Below, piece by piece: positions 34,490-46,381 of a DNA stretch of 64,000 nt (its first letter is position 1; each line of letters opens with the position of its first letter). The position numbers and the translations under genes were made by a program. Source of the DNA: Halichondria panicea (lineage: Eukaryota; Porifera; Demospongiae; Suberitida; Halichondriidae); the NCBI RefSeq assembly GCF_963675165.1, contig NC_087381.1, positions 2,170,001 through 2,234,000 of the forward strand. Direction: 5' to 3'. Below the pieces are notes generated by a model. The model ran no database searches and was not told the DNA's origin. It saw only the letters and a list, made by a program, of their open reading frames with translations.

Positions 34490-35757
34490 TAAATTACTAC
34501 GGTGGCCCTGAGGTACACACACACCTACTCCATTTTTCATTTGCGGTTCATTTCGCAGTTCAACTACTCTGTTTTTCATTTGCGGTTCATTTCGCAGTTC
34601 GACTATATGGAGCTTAATTTGTGTCAAAATTAAAAAGCAGTATTTTCTATTCCAAGTGAGTGTTCCAAATCATATTCCAATAATTATTTCAAAGCTGTAA
34701 TTACATAATTATACGATCGCAACATGATGATTTGTTGCATGCCGTCTCCCGGTATGGTCTTCCATCCAGAGTGAGAATGGACATGGGAGGAGAGAATACT
34801 GGAATTGCTCGTTTTATGCTATCTCATCCTCTTAGGGGTCCAGGGAGAGGGAGTGCGATTGTCAGTGCTAGTGTACATAATCAAGGGTGGAAAGGTTTTG
34901 GAGAGATCTTTTCATCGGCTGCACAGGAATATTTTATCATCTTTTTTATCACATGGAATAAACAGGCCAGTTGAATCCGATAGACACCTTACATCTTTTT
35001 CGCCTGCACTTCGTATATTTGCCCTACATTAATTATCAAATAGATATATTTCTTGATGCGTGGGCAAATCACTGTTTATGTTCAGAGCGAAACCAAACTC
35101 CACTACAGCTATGGATGCAAGGGATGTGTACACAGTTACTGGACACAATTACTGATGTAAGTGGTAAGTGCTATAATAATATACAGTGTACCTTAATAGC
35201 TTAAACAATGTATTCTTTTTATCTACATGTATATAGGACTACCCTTGTTATGGGATTGATTGGGAAGAGCCTGTGCCAGAAGTTTAAGAAAATGAACATG
35301 TTGAAGTACCACCTATATACTCATTCTCCACTGTCAGAAGAACAATTTCAAGATCTTTCAGCACTCTATCCTCTACAAAGAACTCTCCATTCCAGTGTTC
35401 ATGCTGTAGATGTCTTCCAAGAAGTGTTGGACTATGTTACGGATATTACCCAATAATGTTTTACTGTGTGCATGTGGTATGTGTGTGTGTCCAATGAATA
35501 CTATTACATTTTGGAAATTGTTTACGAGAAATACATTAAATATATTGGAATTTTAATTGGAACACTGACTTGGAATTGTAATGTTTTTACTGTGTGTGTG
35601 GTATGTGTGTATGTGCCTTTGGAATTTGCATTGGATTGTTGACATTTAATATTGGAATTTGAATTGGAACATGGACTTGGAATTGAATAAACTGCTCTTA
35701 GAATTTTGACACAAATTAAGCTCCATATAGGTGTGTACCTCAGGGCCACCGTAATAA
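34490..35757 (+). mobile_element. Decayed TIR transposon with integrase-like gene
   Basis: Ends are inverse copies: tacggtggccctgaggtacac (34499) against its complement near 35727-35753, followed inward by tggagcttaatttgtgtcaa and its inverse (34609, 35710). Between the two left-end blocks are two tandem copies of tttttcatttgcggttcatttcgcag that the right end lacks. Inside on the plus strand is a broken integrase-core protein: [17 protein letters not shown] (34750-34805, with a DxGGEN motif), [18 protein letters not shown], then NPIDTLHLFRLHFVYLPYIN and TPLQLWMQGM (34971-35130), and a tail YGIDWEEPVPE (35240). It resembles DDE integrase-like proteins common in invertebrate genomes. At least three frame breaks make it inactive. 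Confidence 0.7.
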
Positions 35758-35824
35758 ATAGTATGTTGCAAAAAATACAGCAGTATAAACATTGTGTTAA
35801 ATTTTGGTATTCAGACTTTGACCC

Positions 35825-36881
35825 GGTGTCATAAAATTTTGGGCCCCCCCATGTTTAGGCCCCCCGGGCCTAGAATTTTAAAATTTTGGGCCCCCCTGGG
35901 CCTAGAATATTAACAGTTTAGGCCCCCCAGGGGGTCCAAACTGTTAACATTCTAGGCCCCCCACTGTGAGATTAGGCCCCCCCTCTTCTGCTATCCTTTT
36001 CTGCACGATAGAACGAAGTCAAAGAGATATAATAATATGGTAAGGTTAGCTCTATTAGTTGACAAAGCATCAAAGAGACTGCATGCATGCAAAGACTCTG
36101 TATCAAAGTAGCAAAAATGTTTGCATTATTATTCTGTCATGGAATTCAAAGTGAAGGAAGATTTACCTTTCAAGTTACTTATGCTTTACCTATAAGAGTT
36201 AAATGCTTTGATGCAGCTCTGCAATGTTGGATCTGCCTGTAAGACAATCGATGTTGTTGCATAGCTATCGCCATATTTGCAACTTTGTGCTTACTTTCTC
36301 AGCCAAATTTCATGACAAAAAAGTATAAAACACACAATATCAGTGCAAAGACAACAATTCATATCTTCCTCCATGTTTTCCTATACATAGAAGATGTAAA
36401 TTGTTGTGGGGATGCTCCAATAGCATCACTGGCTCAGCTCTCAAGTAATGTGAAATCACAGATAGAAGTCAAGAGAGAAACTGTTGTATCATGGGGGAAT
36501 CACAATAGCAGTTTCCTTTCGGGACAATGGTAATCTTGGACAGTCCTGACCAATTCGGGACAGTTGGCACCTATGTGCTTCGTGCTGCATGAGGCCTGAT
36601 TCATAGAATGACATGGTGCAGTGTGATGGCTGTGAGACCAGTGGTATACTACTGTACATGCATGAAATGTGTGTGTATGAGGAGAGCTGCATTCAGTAAC
36701 TGGCACTGCATATACTGTGAAGACCATAGAAGACTGCATGTATTGGTGTATTTTGAGAATGCACTGTCACATAATGTTACCGCTGTTGCGCTGTTAATGG
36801 GGGGGCCTAAAATTTTAAGAGGGGCCAAAATTTTAGGCCCGGGGGGGCCCAATCTCATGGGGGCCTAAAATTTTATGACAC
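35825..36881. mobile_element. TIR element with C/G-run ends and a possible PHD-finger relic
   Basis: Ends are ggtgtcataaaattttggg and its inverse ...aaaattttatgacacc. Both flanks carry runs of six or more C or G within ggcccccc/gggggggcc motifs, some forming internal palindromes (aacagtttaggccccccagg / ccagggggtccaaactgtt). In the interior (36610-36725, plus) are MVQCDGC in one frame and WHCIYCEDH in another, the order of a PHD zinc finger with a frameshift between. No full ORF. Confidence 0.6.
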
Positions 36882-37570
36882 CAGCAGAGCAGGTATTCAT
36901 ATTATAATTATGTAATATCATTAGCATGGTAGTGCTAATAGTATAGGGTTGGGTCGAAAACAGCAAAAGGCCCCCTTTGGATCTCACCCAAGACACAAGA
37001 CACAGTTACTTTGAGTTTATATATCTATTGCCTATATCATTTGTAACATTTGTGTGAAATATGAACTGAATTGAACATTGTACAAAAAAGTTATACTGAA
37101 GAACAGCAAAACTAAAAAAACAACAACTTTTTCTTCATCTTCCTCTCACGTTCTTCAGTGAGATAATCTAGAGAACTGTAGGTCCACAGGACAAACTAAT
37201 GGCACCGTACTGTTCTCTGTCGCCTTGGGTAGTGCAGTAACTAATCTACGAAGTTAAATTTGCTAGGGTGGAAGCTACGCCCTCTTTAATGAGTGCAGAG
37301 GTGAGGTCGCCATTGTTTACCTACTGAGCATGCTCAGACATAGTAGAAAGCATGGCCACACCCCTCTTATCTTAGCAACCACTTGAGATCTATAGCAACA
37401 GTAGTGTTTTGCACTGTCGATTCTTACCGCTCCAGTTAATGCTCCTTCTAGCCTCGATCCCAGGCCGCACTTCATCAGGAAGGAGGCTAGGCTAGCTCCT
37501 CGCATGCAAGTTAAATTGACACAAGCTCTTATCTGAGCAGCTTTTATTCTGCCCCTTATCATAAATTTAA
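36882..37570. other. No gene recognised
   Basis: Non-coding. 37448-37500 holds another fragment of the cgatcccaggcc repeat family. Confidence 0.4.
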
Positions 37571-37673
37571 GTTATCATAAAGTTCTTGGTCTTGCAGAGA
37601 TGCATGCAATAATCATATGGCTTATGATTATTGCATGCATCTATATACAAGACCAAGAACTTTATGATAATTA
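37571..37673. repeat. Near-perfect hairpin, arms about 43 bases, loop about 14
   Basis: tcataaagttcttggtcttg ... gcatgcaataatca pairs with tgattattgcatgc ... caagaccaagaactttatga. A few unpaired bases lie near the middle (gcagag against tatata). It could be a tiny foldback element or the precursor of a small RNA. Confidence 0.8.
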
Positions 37674-37888
37674 TCATGACAGACACTGCAACAGTGCAAA
37701 TAAAAATTCGATCAGCCTACAGCTAGCTAGCTAGATCTAGCTGTAGCAGCCTTCTTTTTTATCATAGTACTATGGTAATGCCACCTACTTGATCTAGGTA
37801 GCACCATAGAATCTATGTGCTGGTACCTATAAGAAAAAAAGTGTACAAACAAGTGTATTTGTGAAAAAAATAATGGTGAGAAGTAGAC

Positions 37889-38121
37889 TACCGTATAGTG
37901 CGAAATTTTCGAGGGGCTAAATTTTCACGGATTTCGTGGGTTAGCAATCATACACGAAAATTAAGTCCATGAAAAATTTTCTTTAATTAGAATTACCTGC
38001 TATAACGTGCAAAGGCGTGGCTTCCGGTATAAGCAGTCATTCCGCGAACATTGTGCAACGAAATGCTTTTAGAGGCCAATCCACGAAATATAAGTGCTTC
38101 AAAAATTTCGTGCTATACGGT
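37889..38121. mobile_element. MITE with taccgtatag TIRs
   Basis: Begins taccgtatagtgcgaaattt and ends aaatttcgtgctatacggta, about 26-base imperfect inverted ends. The body contains further cgaaatttt/cacgaaaat motifs. No ORF. Confidence 0.8.
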
Positions 38122-38276
38122 ATCTATGGTTGCATGTTGGATAAGCTGTTCAAACCAAAAAGTTGGAGTGCACAAGATGGGTAACCCTAAAAAAACCGCC
38201 CATTAACAAAACGTGATTAGTTACGTGGCCTCCCAGGACCACTCTATGCATGCATGCACGCAGTGAAAAAAGTTTG

Positions 38277-38862
38277 CAAACAAGTGCAAAAAACATTTTT
38301 GAAAAAATGGGGAAGAGTACAGGGTTGGAAGAGCATGCATGCATGTGCATTGAAGTAACAAAAAGTTCGAAAACAAGATTGTGGGTTGGTATAGTCTTTG
38401 CATGCTCCAACTAGTTGGGAGTGGGGCTCAATCTTTACGATCTTTAACAGTTGGGTCCAGCACTACTTCGAGTTTTGGTGGGCAGGGCTCATCTGTAGAG
38501 TCTCAAATTCAGGAGTGCTATTCATGCACTCATGTAATTATACACTATGTGTTTCAGTGCTGGTCCTCCCTGGTGGAAAAAAGTCTCATTCAAATGCATT
38601 ATTATTGTATCGAAACACATGCAAGTTGATGGTCAAATAGGGGATCGAGCGCCTTGCATAAAGAAAAAGGTGAACGAGAAGTAGTGCTGGACCCAACTGT
38701 TAAAGATCGTAAAGATTGAGCCCCACTCCCAACTAGTTGGAGCATGCAAAGACTATACCAACCCACAATCTTGTTTTCGAACTTTTTGTTACTTCAATGC
38801 ACATGCATGCTCTTCCAACCCTACTCTTCCCCATTTTTTCAAAAATGTTTTTTGCACTTGTC
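38277..38862. mobile_element. Foldback element with about 185-bp arms
   Basis: Arms 38277-38467 and 38681-38862 are near-perfect reverse complements (caagtgcaaaaaacattttt ... against ... aaaaatgttttttgcacttg), with a 213-bp loop. Right after the right arm the sequence becomes the copy B-type upstream flank (38863), so one boundary of the rearrangement that truncated copy H lies at this element. Confidence 0.85.
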
Positions 38863-39045
38863 TAATTTTGATTGGTATGGAAATTCTCTTCTAACAGTGT
38901 ATATAAACAATCTGTGAACAGTAATCTACAAGCTTATAGTTATGTAGCATTACAACATGCACAATAATTATAGTCATAGTATGTTTACCTACACATTGTG
39001 TAGATCTATGTCTGTAAAATTATGTAAGTCAAATCCAGCTGTTAC
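38863..39045. repeat. Copy B-type upstream flank plus start of an RTK relic
   Basis: Matches 7013-7195 (ttgattggtatggaaattct ... gtaagtcaaatccagctgtt). It ends in the first bases of the RTK last-exon relic and is then joined directly to the middle of copy H. Confidence 0.75.
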
Positions 39046-40119
39046 TAAAAGTAGCGAATGTTTTTACAAGCGAACCCTCAAAGTCTGTTTTTTTATTCCT
39101 AAAAGAGCCTAGAAGTTTGTGAAATGGTTTCCAAAGCCATACAATGACCCGTACGTCCCGACTGTACATACTCATTAGTATATAAGTAACAGTGACTAGT
39201 AACAGTGGATAGAATGCAATTGCATAATCTAAAGCAAGTGCCTGTAGTGGAGTTACACTTACGCATATCGGTGGGATAATTGTCTGGAAGAAATACAAAT
39301 TCCAAATACCATAAACACATCCGGCTAGTCAAATGAAGATGTTCATCCTGTTCCTGGCAACTCGCAAGAAAGATCTGAGTACTATAGGGGAGGCTAAACC
39401 TTGACAGAGAGAAATGAAAGCTTTCATCCATGGAGATATTCCACTGAATTTGAAACCCACAACAAAGAAAAAGAAGATTGTTAATGGAATGTAAGCAACT
39501 GCTATATGTACTTGATCCAGTTGTAGGTCATGTTCTCTCCCGTACAGTTCATGCAGCCCATTTCATACGAGTACACAAGTGGTGAATACCCTGGTAGACA
39601 CTTCCCACACAGTGTTGAATCACGGTTGTATTTCTCGCACATATAGGTGTTTAAATCGCTTATATTAGTCGGTAGTTTAGTATAAAGTGTGTCAGCAATA
39701 TGATCACAGCCAAAGAAGCACATTCCTAGTTCAGTCTTTCTTGTAATGTTATCATACGTCATGCAATAACAGTCGAGTATAGACGTCTGAGGAACTATGC
39801 ATGGGATCACACAATAGGGAATGTCACCACACGCACACTCTCTAATCGTATCGTTGAAGAACATCCATATGGATGACATTCTTCATCTGAACCATGCAGC
39901 TGATGAGATGTTCGTTTTAACTCTGCTAAAAGAGCATCAGGTCTTCCATTGCTGGCAAATGATAATGACTTGCAAGGCAGTTCTATCTCACCAAGCCGAC
40001 AACTACTGTTGTCCACACTGTTGACTGTGTCCACATAAACCACAGCTTGATGCTTCGAGCAAAGCACCAAACAAGTTACCACACTCAAGTACACGCTAGC
40101 GACTATATTTGAAGAGCAT
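39046..40119 (-). pseudogene. Cys-rich multi-pass protein, copy H (truncated)
   Basis: Retains the first half of the family, from MLFKY to the FATFF part of the fifth TM segment, where it is cut at 39046. Frame breaks: about 12-13 bases lost right after the start (near 40100), so the signal peptide runs into a stop; an insertion at PYG (near 39870); changes around CDPTIPQ (CVIPCIVPQ, near 39800); a two-base insertion at YIAVAY (near 39505). Still 90-odd percent alike by eye to copy F. It is the partner of the intact RTK to its right. Confidence 0.85.
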
Positions 40120-40472
40120 AGTGATTCTCTATGACTGGATACTGAAACAAAATTGATCGTACTAACTGATTTGGAAGCTTTCTACAGTAATTGAAAACCA
40201 TGCACTGCTCATCATTTGTGTGTCTTATAGTATAATTAATGTTACTAAACTGAAAGATATGCTTCAGTCCACAGATGTGTTTCAAATTATTGTTTCTATT
40301 AGCTACAATGTTTCCATGACAACAAAAATTATACAGCACAGATAACTTCCAGAAATGAATGTTTGAAATGTTGCCTACCTTTTACAACAAACAGCGTTCA
40401 AATCATAATTATTATCTCAGTTTACTAATTAGCAATTATTCTCATACAGCCTAAATTATATTATAGTCATAG
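40120..40472. repeat. Upstream flank of copy H / downstream of the RTK
   Basis: Homologous to 23012-23327 and 13190-13589. It includes the RTK 3' UTR on its right side. Confidence 0.6.
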
Positions 40473-43400
40473 TTAATTTTCATACACATTTTGTAAGTCA
40501 GTATATAAGTCAAACCCGGCTGTTAATGGGGCACCAAGTACTGTCGCTTGGGCGTCCACTGCGACATCTTTCTGGTCCCACTTTAAAAGCTCTGACAGAG
40601 GTTGACTATAATGCGTAAGTATCTGGCCAAATGTCGGCCTCAACTTGAAGTCAGGATGCCTGTATGTTAGACAATACGTGGCTGCAGGCCTAAAAATATA
40701 GAATTAGGCACTCACCAGCATCCTATCATGAGCTTATAAATGGCTCTAGTACATCCAGGGGGTGGTGAGAGTCTAGAGCCGTTCGATAATTTACGAATCA
40801 CCTGAAATTATATAAAATAATTATAACTCTGCATGCTTATATAGTTAGTATACCATACATCCATATATTCACCTCCATGTTGGTTACTCCTTCAAATGGC
40901 TTGCAGCCAAGACTCCATATTTCAAACAGTAGGACTCCGTAACTCCAAACGTCACTGGCGGAGGAATACTTTTTGTAATGAAGGGCCTTTGAAGAAGAGA
41001 AATCAAGTAAACGTCACTCGCATAATTATAGCGTATACTTATTGTTTAACCTCTGGTGATGTCCACTTGAGTGGTACTAATCCCCCTTGTGATATATAGT
41101 AGTCACTTTCTTCCAGATCCCTCGCCATTCCAAAGTCAGAAATCTATTAATCACAATTATAAAACTATAGAGTATAGTCCAACAATCACAATCCAGAAAA
41201 GGACGAACCTTACACTGTCCGCCATTTTTTGTCATCAGAATGTTTCTAGCTGCTAGGTCTCTATGAACAAACTGTTTGTTGGACAAATAACTCATGCCTG
41301 ATGCTATCTGACAAGAATAGTCAAGACACTTCATTGCAACTTCTTTGTCATCTTGTTCCACCCTGCATGTCATGTACAGTATTCAACACGAACATGCACG
41401 TCACACGTATACCAATCACATAATTATAAGGCACCGATGCATATCTATAACAGGTATGGCTGTTTGTGACAATGGTACTAAGATTACTTTAGTATACCAT
41501 TGATATTAATAAAAGACTGATGTGTTTAAATAAGCATAAATAATCCATGGTATGACGACGTTGTCATTTCAAACATGGACTTTAGTAACACCATTTGAAA
41601 AGAAAATCATATAAAATAGATGCACACAATTCAAGATGATTTGACAGCTAATCGAAAAAGTCCCTGAACTGTTGTAGTTGGAATACATTAATTTGTATGG
41701 GTATACAGTCCTAGATGCATGTGTTATGTAATTCACCTCTGTTGCAATGTTGGAAGATAGTCCTTCATATTTCCACCTTCCATCAGCTCAAGAATAATCA
41801 TAGCCTGCAAAATTCATGTAACACTATAATTATAGTAATTCTATAACGACTTGCCTCGTTTCCAATAGTTACAACACCATGTAGGGAAATGATAGAGCGA
41901 TGATGAAATTGTCCGTTAATGGCAGCTTCTTGTAAGAGCTTCACTTTATCTTCCTCCGTAGTCTCATCGTTGAGAGTCTTAACTGCAACGTCTTTTGGGC
42001 CATCTAGTGACGTCCACACACCTTTCTTAACCACACCAAACTGACCCGAACCGATGCACTCAGATATACTGAAATTATATATTAACGACAACATATTAAA
42101 TAAGCCTAACAAACATAACGCTTACAATGTAGTTGGAAATCACCCACCACAATAATAATATTATACCTAAGTCCTTACAATAGTAATTTGGTAACCATAG
42201 TAATGGCTCATTCTGTTACTATATGCGGTATCTATAGCGTAAATAATGTTCCTTTTTACGTACTAATAAGCTAAAGTATAAGATTAAGTTACTCACTGTA
42301 GCTCGTTCAGAGGAATCTCGCGATATTTATGTATTGCCAGCTGCTCGTAAAGCACGTTTGCATTAGAAGAGGGCGTCCAATAAATGGGCTGCTCTTCAAA
42401 GAAATTTGATGCATCGTCCTCTCCCTATAATCATAATGCAAGTTTTAGGAGTATGCGACGGGTACAATAATTATGAACATTTTTACAACACTCATTCAAT
42501 TTAAGGCGACACAAAAAGTATTGCAAAGGACAACCTCTTCTTGATGTACTGAATACAGTGTGTCATACACAGAAGATAGATCCGCTTTAGATGTGACCGG
42601 CTCTTTTCTCTGATTCTGCATAATATCACATGCATGATTTCTTTTTGATTGTATATAGTTTTAACTTACTTGTGTTGGAACGTAGATACCTCGAGCACTT
42701 GGAGTAGTTTGCGATCGAGTAGGCACAGACTGAAAAATAAAAAAGCAAGTGGAGTAATTACAGTCACTAGCGTAATTATTTTAGAAGCCACTCACGTAAA
42801 TACTGTTGTCAAAATAAGAATCTTCAAGGTCCAATTTATGCTCCGAGTACAGTGGATTAGGAAAGTTTCTCTCTAACTCGCTGTTATCGAGATCTTGGTA
42901 CCTCTCTTCTAGATCAGAATAAACCGGTGGCTCATTGTGATCAGTAGAATTACATCCTCTGTTTGTGAGAGTCATTTCTATGCAAACAGAAATCAAGGGC
43001 ATATTAAATGTACAACCCACATGACAAATTGTATTGAGTAAAGTACATGCTGAGGAAATCATTACAGAAGTAAACTCAAATTCCCGATGTCATGCACGGT
43101 AATGATTGATATTGTATACATGGTTACGAGCAGACATATAATTATAGCAATAATAATCCCTCATAAAAGTTTCCGAAACATATTTCATGTAGTGTGCATG
43201 TTGCTAAATTGACCAATGTTACATGCATGTATAGTATACTCACCTATTGAGCTATATACAGGGTTCTGGACACCGTTGCTATGCACATTTGGAAACTTAT
43301 ACCTACGTCTTTGTCGTTTGAGTAGTACGACTGTTAGTACCACTATAACAATTAGTACGACAATTGCGCCAACGGCTATACCAATGCCTAATCCAATTGT

Positions 43401-45938
43401 AGATGTGACGGTACCCATGGGTACAGATGGATTTGCGAGAAGGATTGAAGAAGTTGGTAGAAGCATCAATAATTCAGAAGAAGTTATTTCAACACTGATT
43501 TCACTGCTGACAATGAGTGCAGAGGGAGGTGGATTGGGTGTCGATTTTACACCTGATTCGACTGTAGATAGGACTGTGCCCATTATATTTGTGAGCAGCA
43601 TTGAAGAAGTTGGGAGAAGAGTTACCATTTCAAGTGAAGGTATTGCAGTGTTAGAATCATCTATACTGCTGCTGACAATGGAGGCAATGGGAGATGGAGT
43701 GGGAGTTGATGTCAGTGTCAGAGAGCTGGTTGACATATAGCTGGAAGTAGATTCACTGACCGAAACGTCCATGCTAGATGTTAGCTGCATTGTTCGAAAT
43801 ACCGGAGAAGTTGCGCTAGGGAGTAATATGTTTGAGGTTGTCAACGGAGATGTAGTTTCCATAGACTGGCTAGAGCTCAATAGAGCGGAAGAAATGGTTA
43901 TAGTTTCAGTAGTCGAAGGTGCTGTACTTAGGGGTAATGATGATGACAATGGGTTTAAGGTTGCTAACGGAGATGTAGTGGAAAAGACGGTACTAGTCTC
44001 ACTATTCAAGGCTGTTATGCTAGCCCCATTAGAAGATGTAGTCAACTGCACAGAGATGCTAGATGTTATGTCATTCTCACTGCTTGAAGTTGGAGACAAG
44101 CTTGGCTGCATGGTCATTGTTGGTAACATTTCAGAGGGTGTGACGAAAACATTCTCTAAGCTGCTTGTTACTGAACCAGTCATAGAAGCATCTAGAGTAG
44201 AGGATATTTCGATGGAGGCAGATGGGCTCGTTGACGACAATAATACTGGTGTACTCTTATCTAATGTTATCGTAGTAGACACTCTCAAAGATGTCGATGG
44301 ATTGGCAACCAACGTGGAAGTAGGAACTTCAGTTGAGAGAATTAGCGGGATGCTTGTTGTTTGTGGCACACTTGTGACAATGTTTGTCATCGGAAAAAAG
44401 TCTGGTGAAGAGAAATCAGTAGTTTAGCAATTAACTGTATGCATTTAAATTCATAGATAATGTAACTTATTCATTATAGCATCTAAATGGAGTTTCTAAA
44501 TGAATATCCATTGGTGGTTCCCCAAAAAGACGTGAGGAATTTAATATGCCCGAATACAGTAATGCGTTATTAGTGGGTTGGTCTCATGCACACTCACCTA
44601 TTCCAAGAGATATCAAAGGTAGAGCAACATCCATTGAAGGCGGTGGCACAGTGATTGCAGCTGGTAAGGGTATGGTTACTGGACTCACTACATAGTTAAG
44701 AAGTTCATATCCGTTTATAAAGAACAAACCGACCACTCCAGAAGCGCCACGTCCGCTGAACTGGGGTAGGTATAATCCAGGTACATCACCAGCACTGAAT
44801 TGCAGAGGTGAATCAAGCACCCCACTATGTAAATTAACATCCGTTGTAAGTGGAGGAGGTAGAGTAACTTCATCCATCCTGTTGTAGCTAGTTGGTGGAT
44901 CAGAATTAGGTCTCCAGATTTGAAGCCCAGGATATTCGTTTCTGCCTCCTCCAGTATTTAAGGTAGCTGCTATGGTCCAATTTTTGATTTCACCGGCGCA
45001 AGGGAAAATGACCTCAGGTAATATTCTCAGCTGTAAGGAATCCAAGGAAACTGTTGAAGCTATCAGCAGTTGATCTTCTGTCAAAAATCCAACAGTACAA
45101 TCAGTTGTATCACCTGTATACGAGAAAATACGATCACTTACTATAGCTATATACGTAGCCATAGATCTAGAAATAATTAGCTATATAGTTTCTATCTCAC
45201 CATCGGTACTGATTTCCATATTAATCAAAGGAGCGTTATTATTTGTGGTGATACCGTTGACTAGATCTAATTCTGCTAGGTCTTGTGGTCCACTATCTGC
45301 TCGTACACTGTAGCTCAGATATCCTGATATTGTTTGAAAGTTCATATTGAGCTGACTGTTCTGTGACCTAGGAGAGAAAACACCAAGAACATAGCCAGAT
45401 TGAAAGCTCACTCCAGGACTGACATCGTAACTGTAGTACTTTCTCTCAGGAGAGCCATTCAGCAGTGGGACATTTATTGCAATGGTGCTTCCACTCACAA
45501 GCCGATAAGTTGTTCCACCAATATTCTCCCATAATTGTATTTCAGGACTAACAGGCTCAGTGGTATCAAAATCCGAAGCAACAAAATTCACTCGTGTTAT
45601 GTTGCCATTGCAACCCTCAAATCGAGTGTTGGGGAAGATGTACTGTGTCCGATCATCAGATGTTATTGCTCCAGCTTGAGGTTCATTGACAGCCGATAGG
45701 TCTGGTTGAGTCAACGAGCAGATTTCAACCTGGGAATATAAACCTAGACAAGAAGGGAGTGTAAGAGTAGACTGTATTAATTAGCTCTTGAGTAATTTAC
45801 CTAGATCTATGCATGGGCTGCTATTGCTTAATGTTTCTACTTTAGCTGTTAATGTGCTCCTAGATCTATATGCCTGGAATTTCTTTATCACTCACATTGA
45901 ATAAGAATAGACAAGACCAAGTAACTGAGACTCCTCAT
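40473..45938 (-). CDS. Receptor tyrosine kinase, intact, about 16 exons
   Basis: Coordinates span exons and introns; the spliced protein is roughly 1200 aa. Exon 1 (45896-45938) codes a signal peptide, [14 protein letters not shown]; exon 2 is 45801-45845. Exons 3 (45201-45743) and 4 (44598-45140) are each 543 nt and phase 1-1, coding two related extracellular domains ([10 protein letters not shown] / [18 protein letters not shown] / PGLQIWRP). Exon 5 (43244-44401) is a Ser/Thr-rich mucin-like stalk plus TM segment ([20 protein letters not shown]) and NPVY. Exons 6-9 (to about 42297) are juxtamembrane, with PPVYSD, NPLYSE and YSVHQ. Kinase: [49 protein letters not shown]; the stop is at 40473. 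Splice sites are GT/AG throughout where checked. It is a membrane receptor signalling by tyrosine phosphorylation; the ligand is unknown. The ectodomain type is not one I can name. Confidence 0.85.
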
Positions 45939-46296
45939 CTTGATTGTTGTGATTGCGCTGCGCTACGTAGATGTTGTTACTCTACTCCTTGCAGATGAGC
46001 CCCTCCCCCTAAAGTTGTTATCATGACCACACCCAGTTTGACTGAGAATTCTTGATGAGTCATGCAGGAAACACAAAATAGATCCAGACTATCACCTCAG
46101 AACTACACTGTAGAGCATTGAAAAACGGTTGACCTTTTTTCTTAGAAAAGTGTTTTGTGATTTCCCCCCTATCAAAATTCCTGGATCCGCCCCTGATTAG
46201 CTTGAATCTGTGTCTAGTCTAGCTCATTCTCTGCAACTTTCAACAAAGTGGGTGTGGCTAAGAGCAGCAATCAATTATTTCATAGCAGCAGCATTA

Positions 46297-46381
46297 TGGT
46301 ATAACCCCCCAATAAAGAACACCTTCGAATAGCAGACAAAACCTCCTGCACCAACTTGTTCGTTATTCGGAGGTTCCACTG
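46297..46381. mobile_element. Short pogo-like MITE remnant
   Basis: Ends ggaggttccactg next to TA. The left end (tggtataacccccc...aaagaacacctt) aligns with the start of the element at 62712. It lies just upstream of the T1 start codon. Confidence 0.6.

Noticed and set aside
43216-44427. Two long plus-strand ORFs (174 and 218 codons) opposite the RTK stalk
   Set aside because: The minus strand encodes a Ser/Thr-rich mucin-like stalk whose codon pattern leaves the opposite strand open. Exon borders and the TM segment support the minus strand.
45163-45200. Stop codons between the two RTK ectodomain exons as evidence of a pseudogene
   Set aside because: They lie in a 60-bp intron (45141-45200) with a gtgag donor and a tatag acceptor, in matching phase with both exons.
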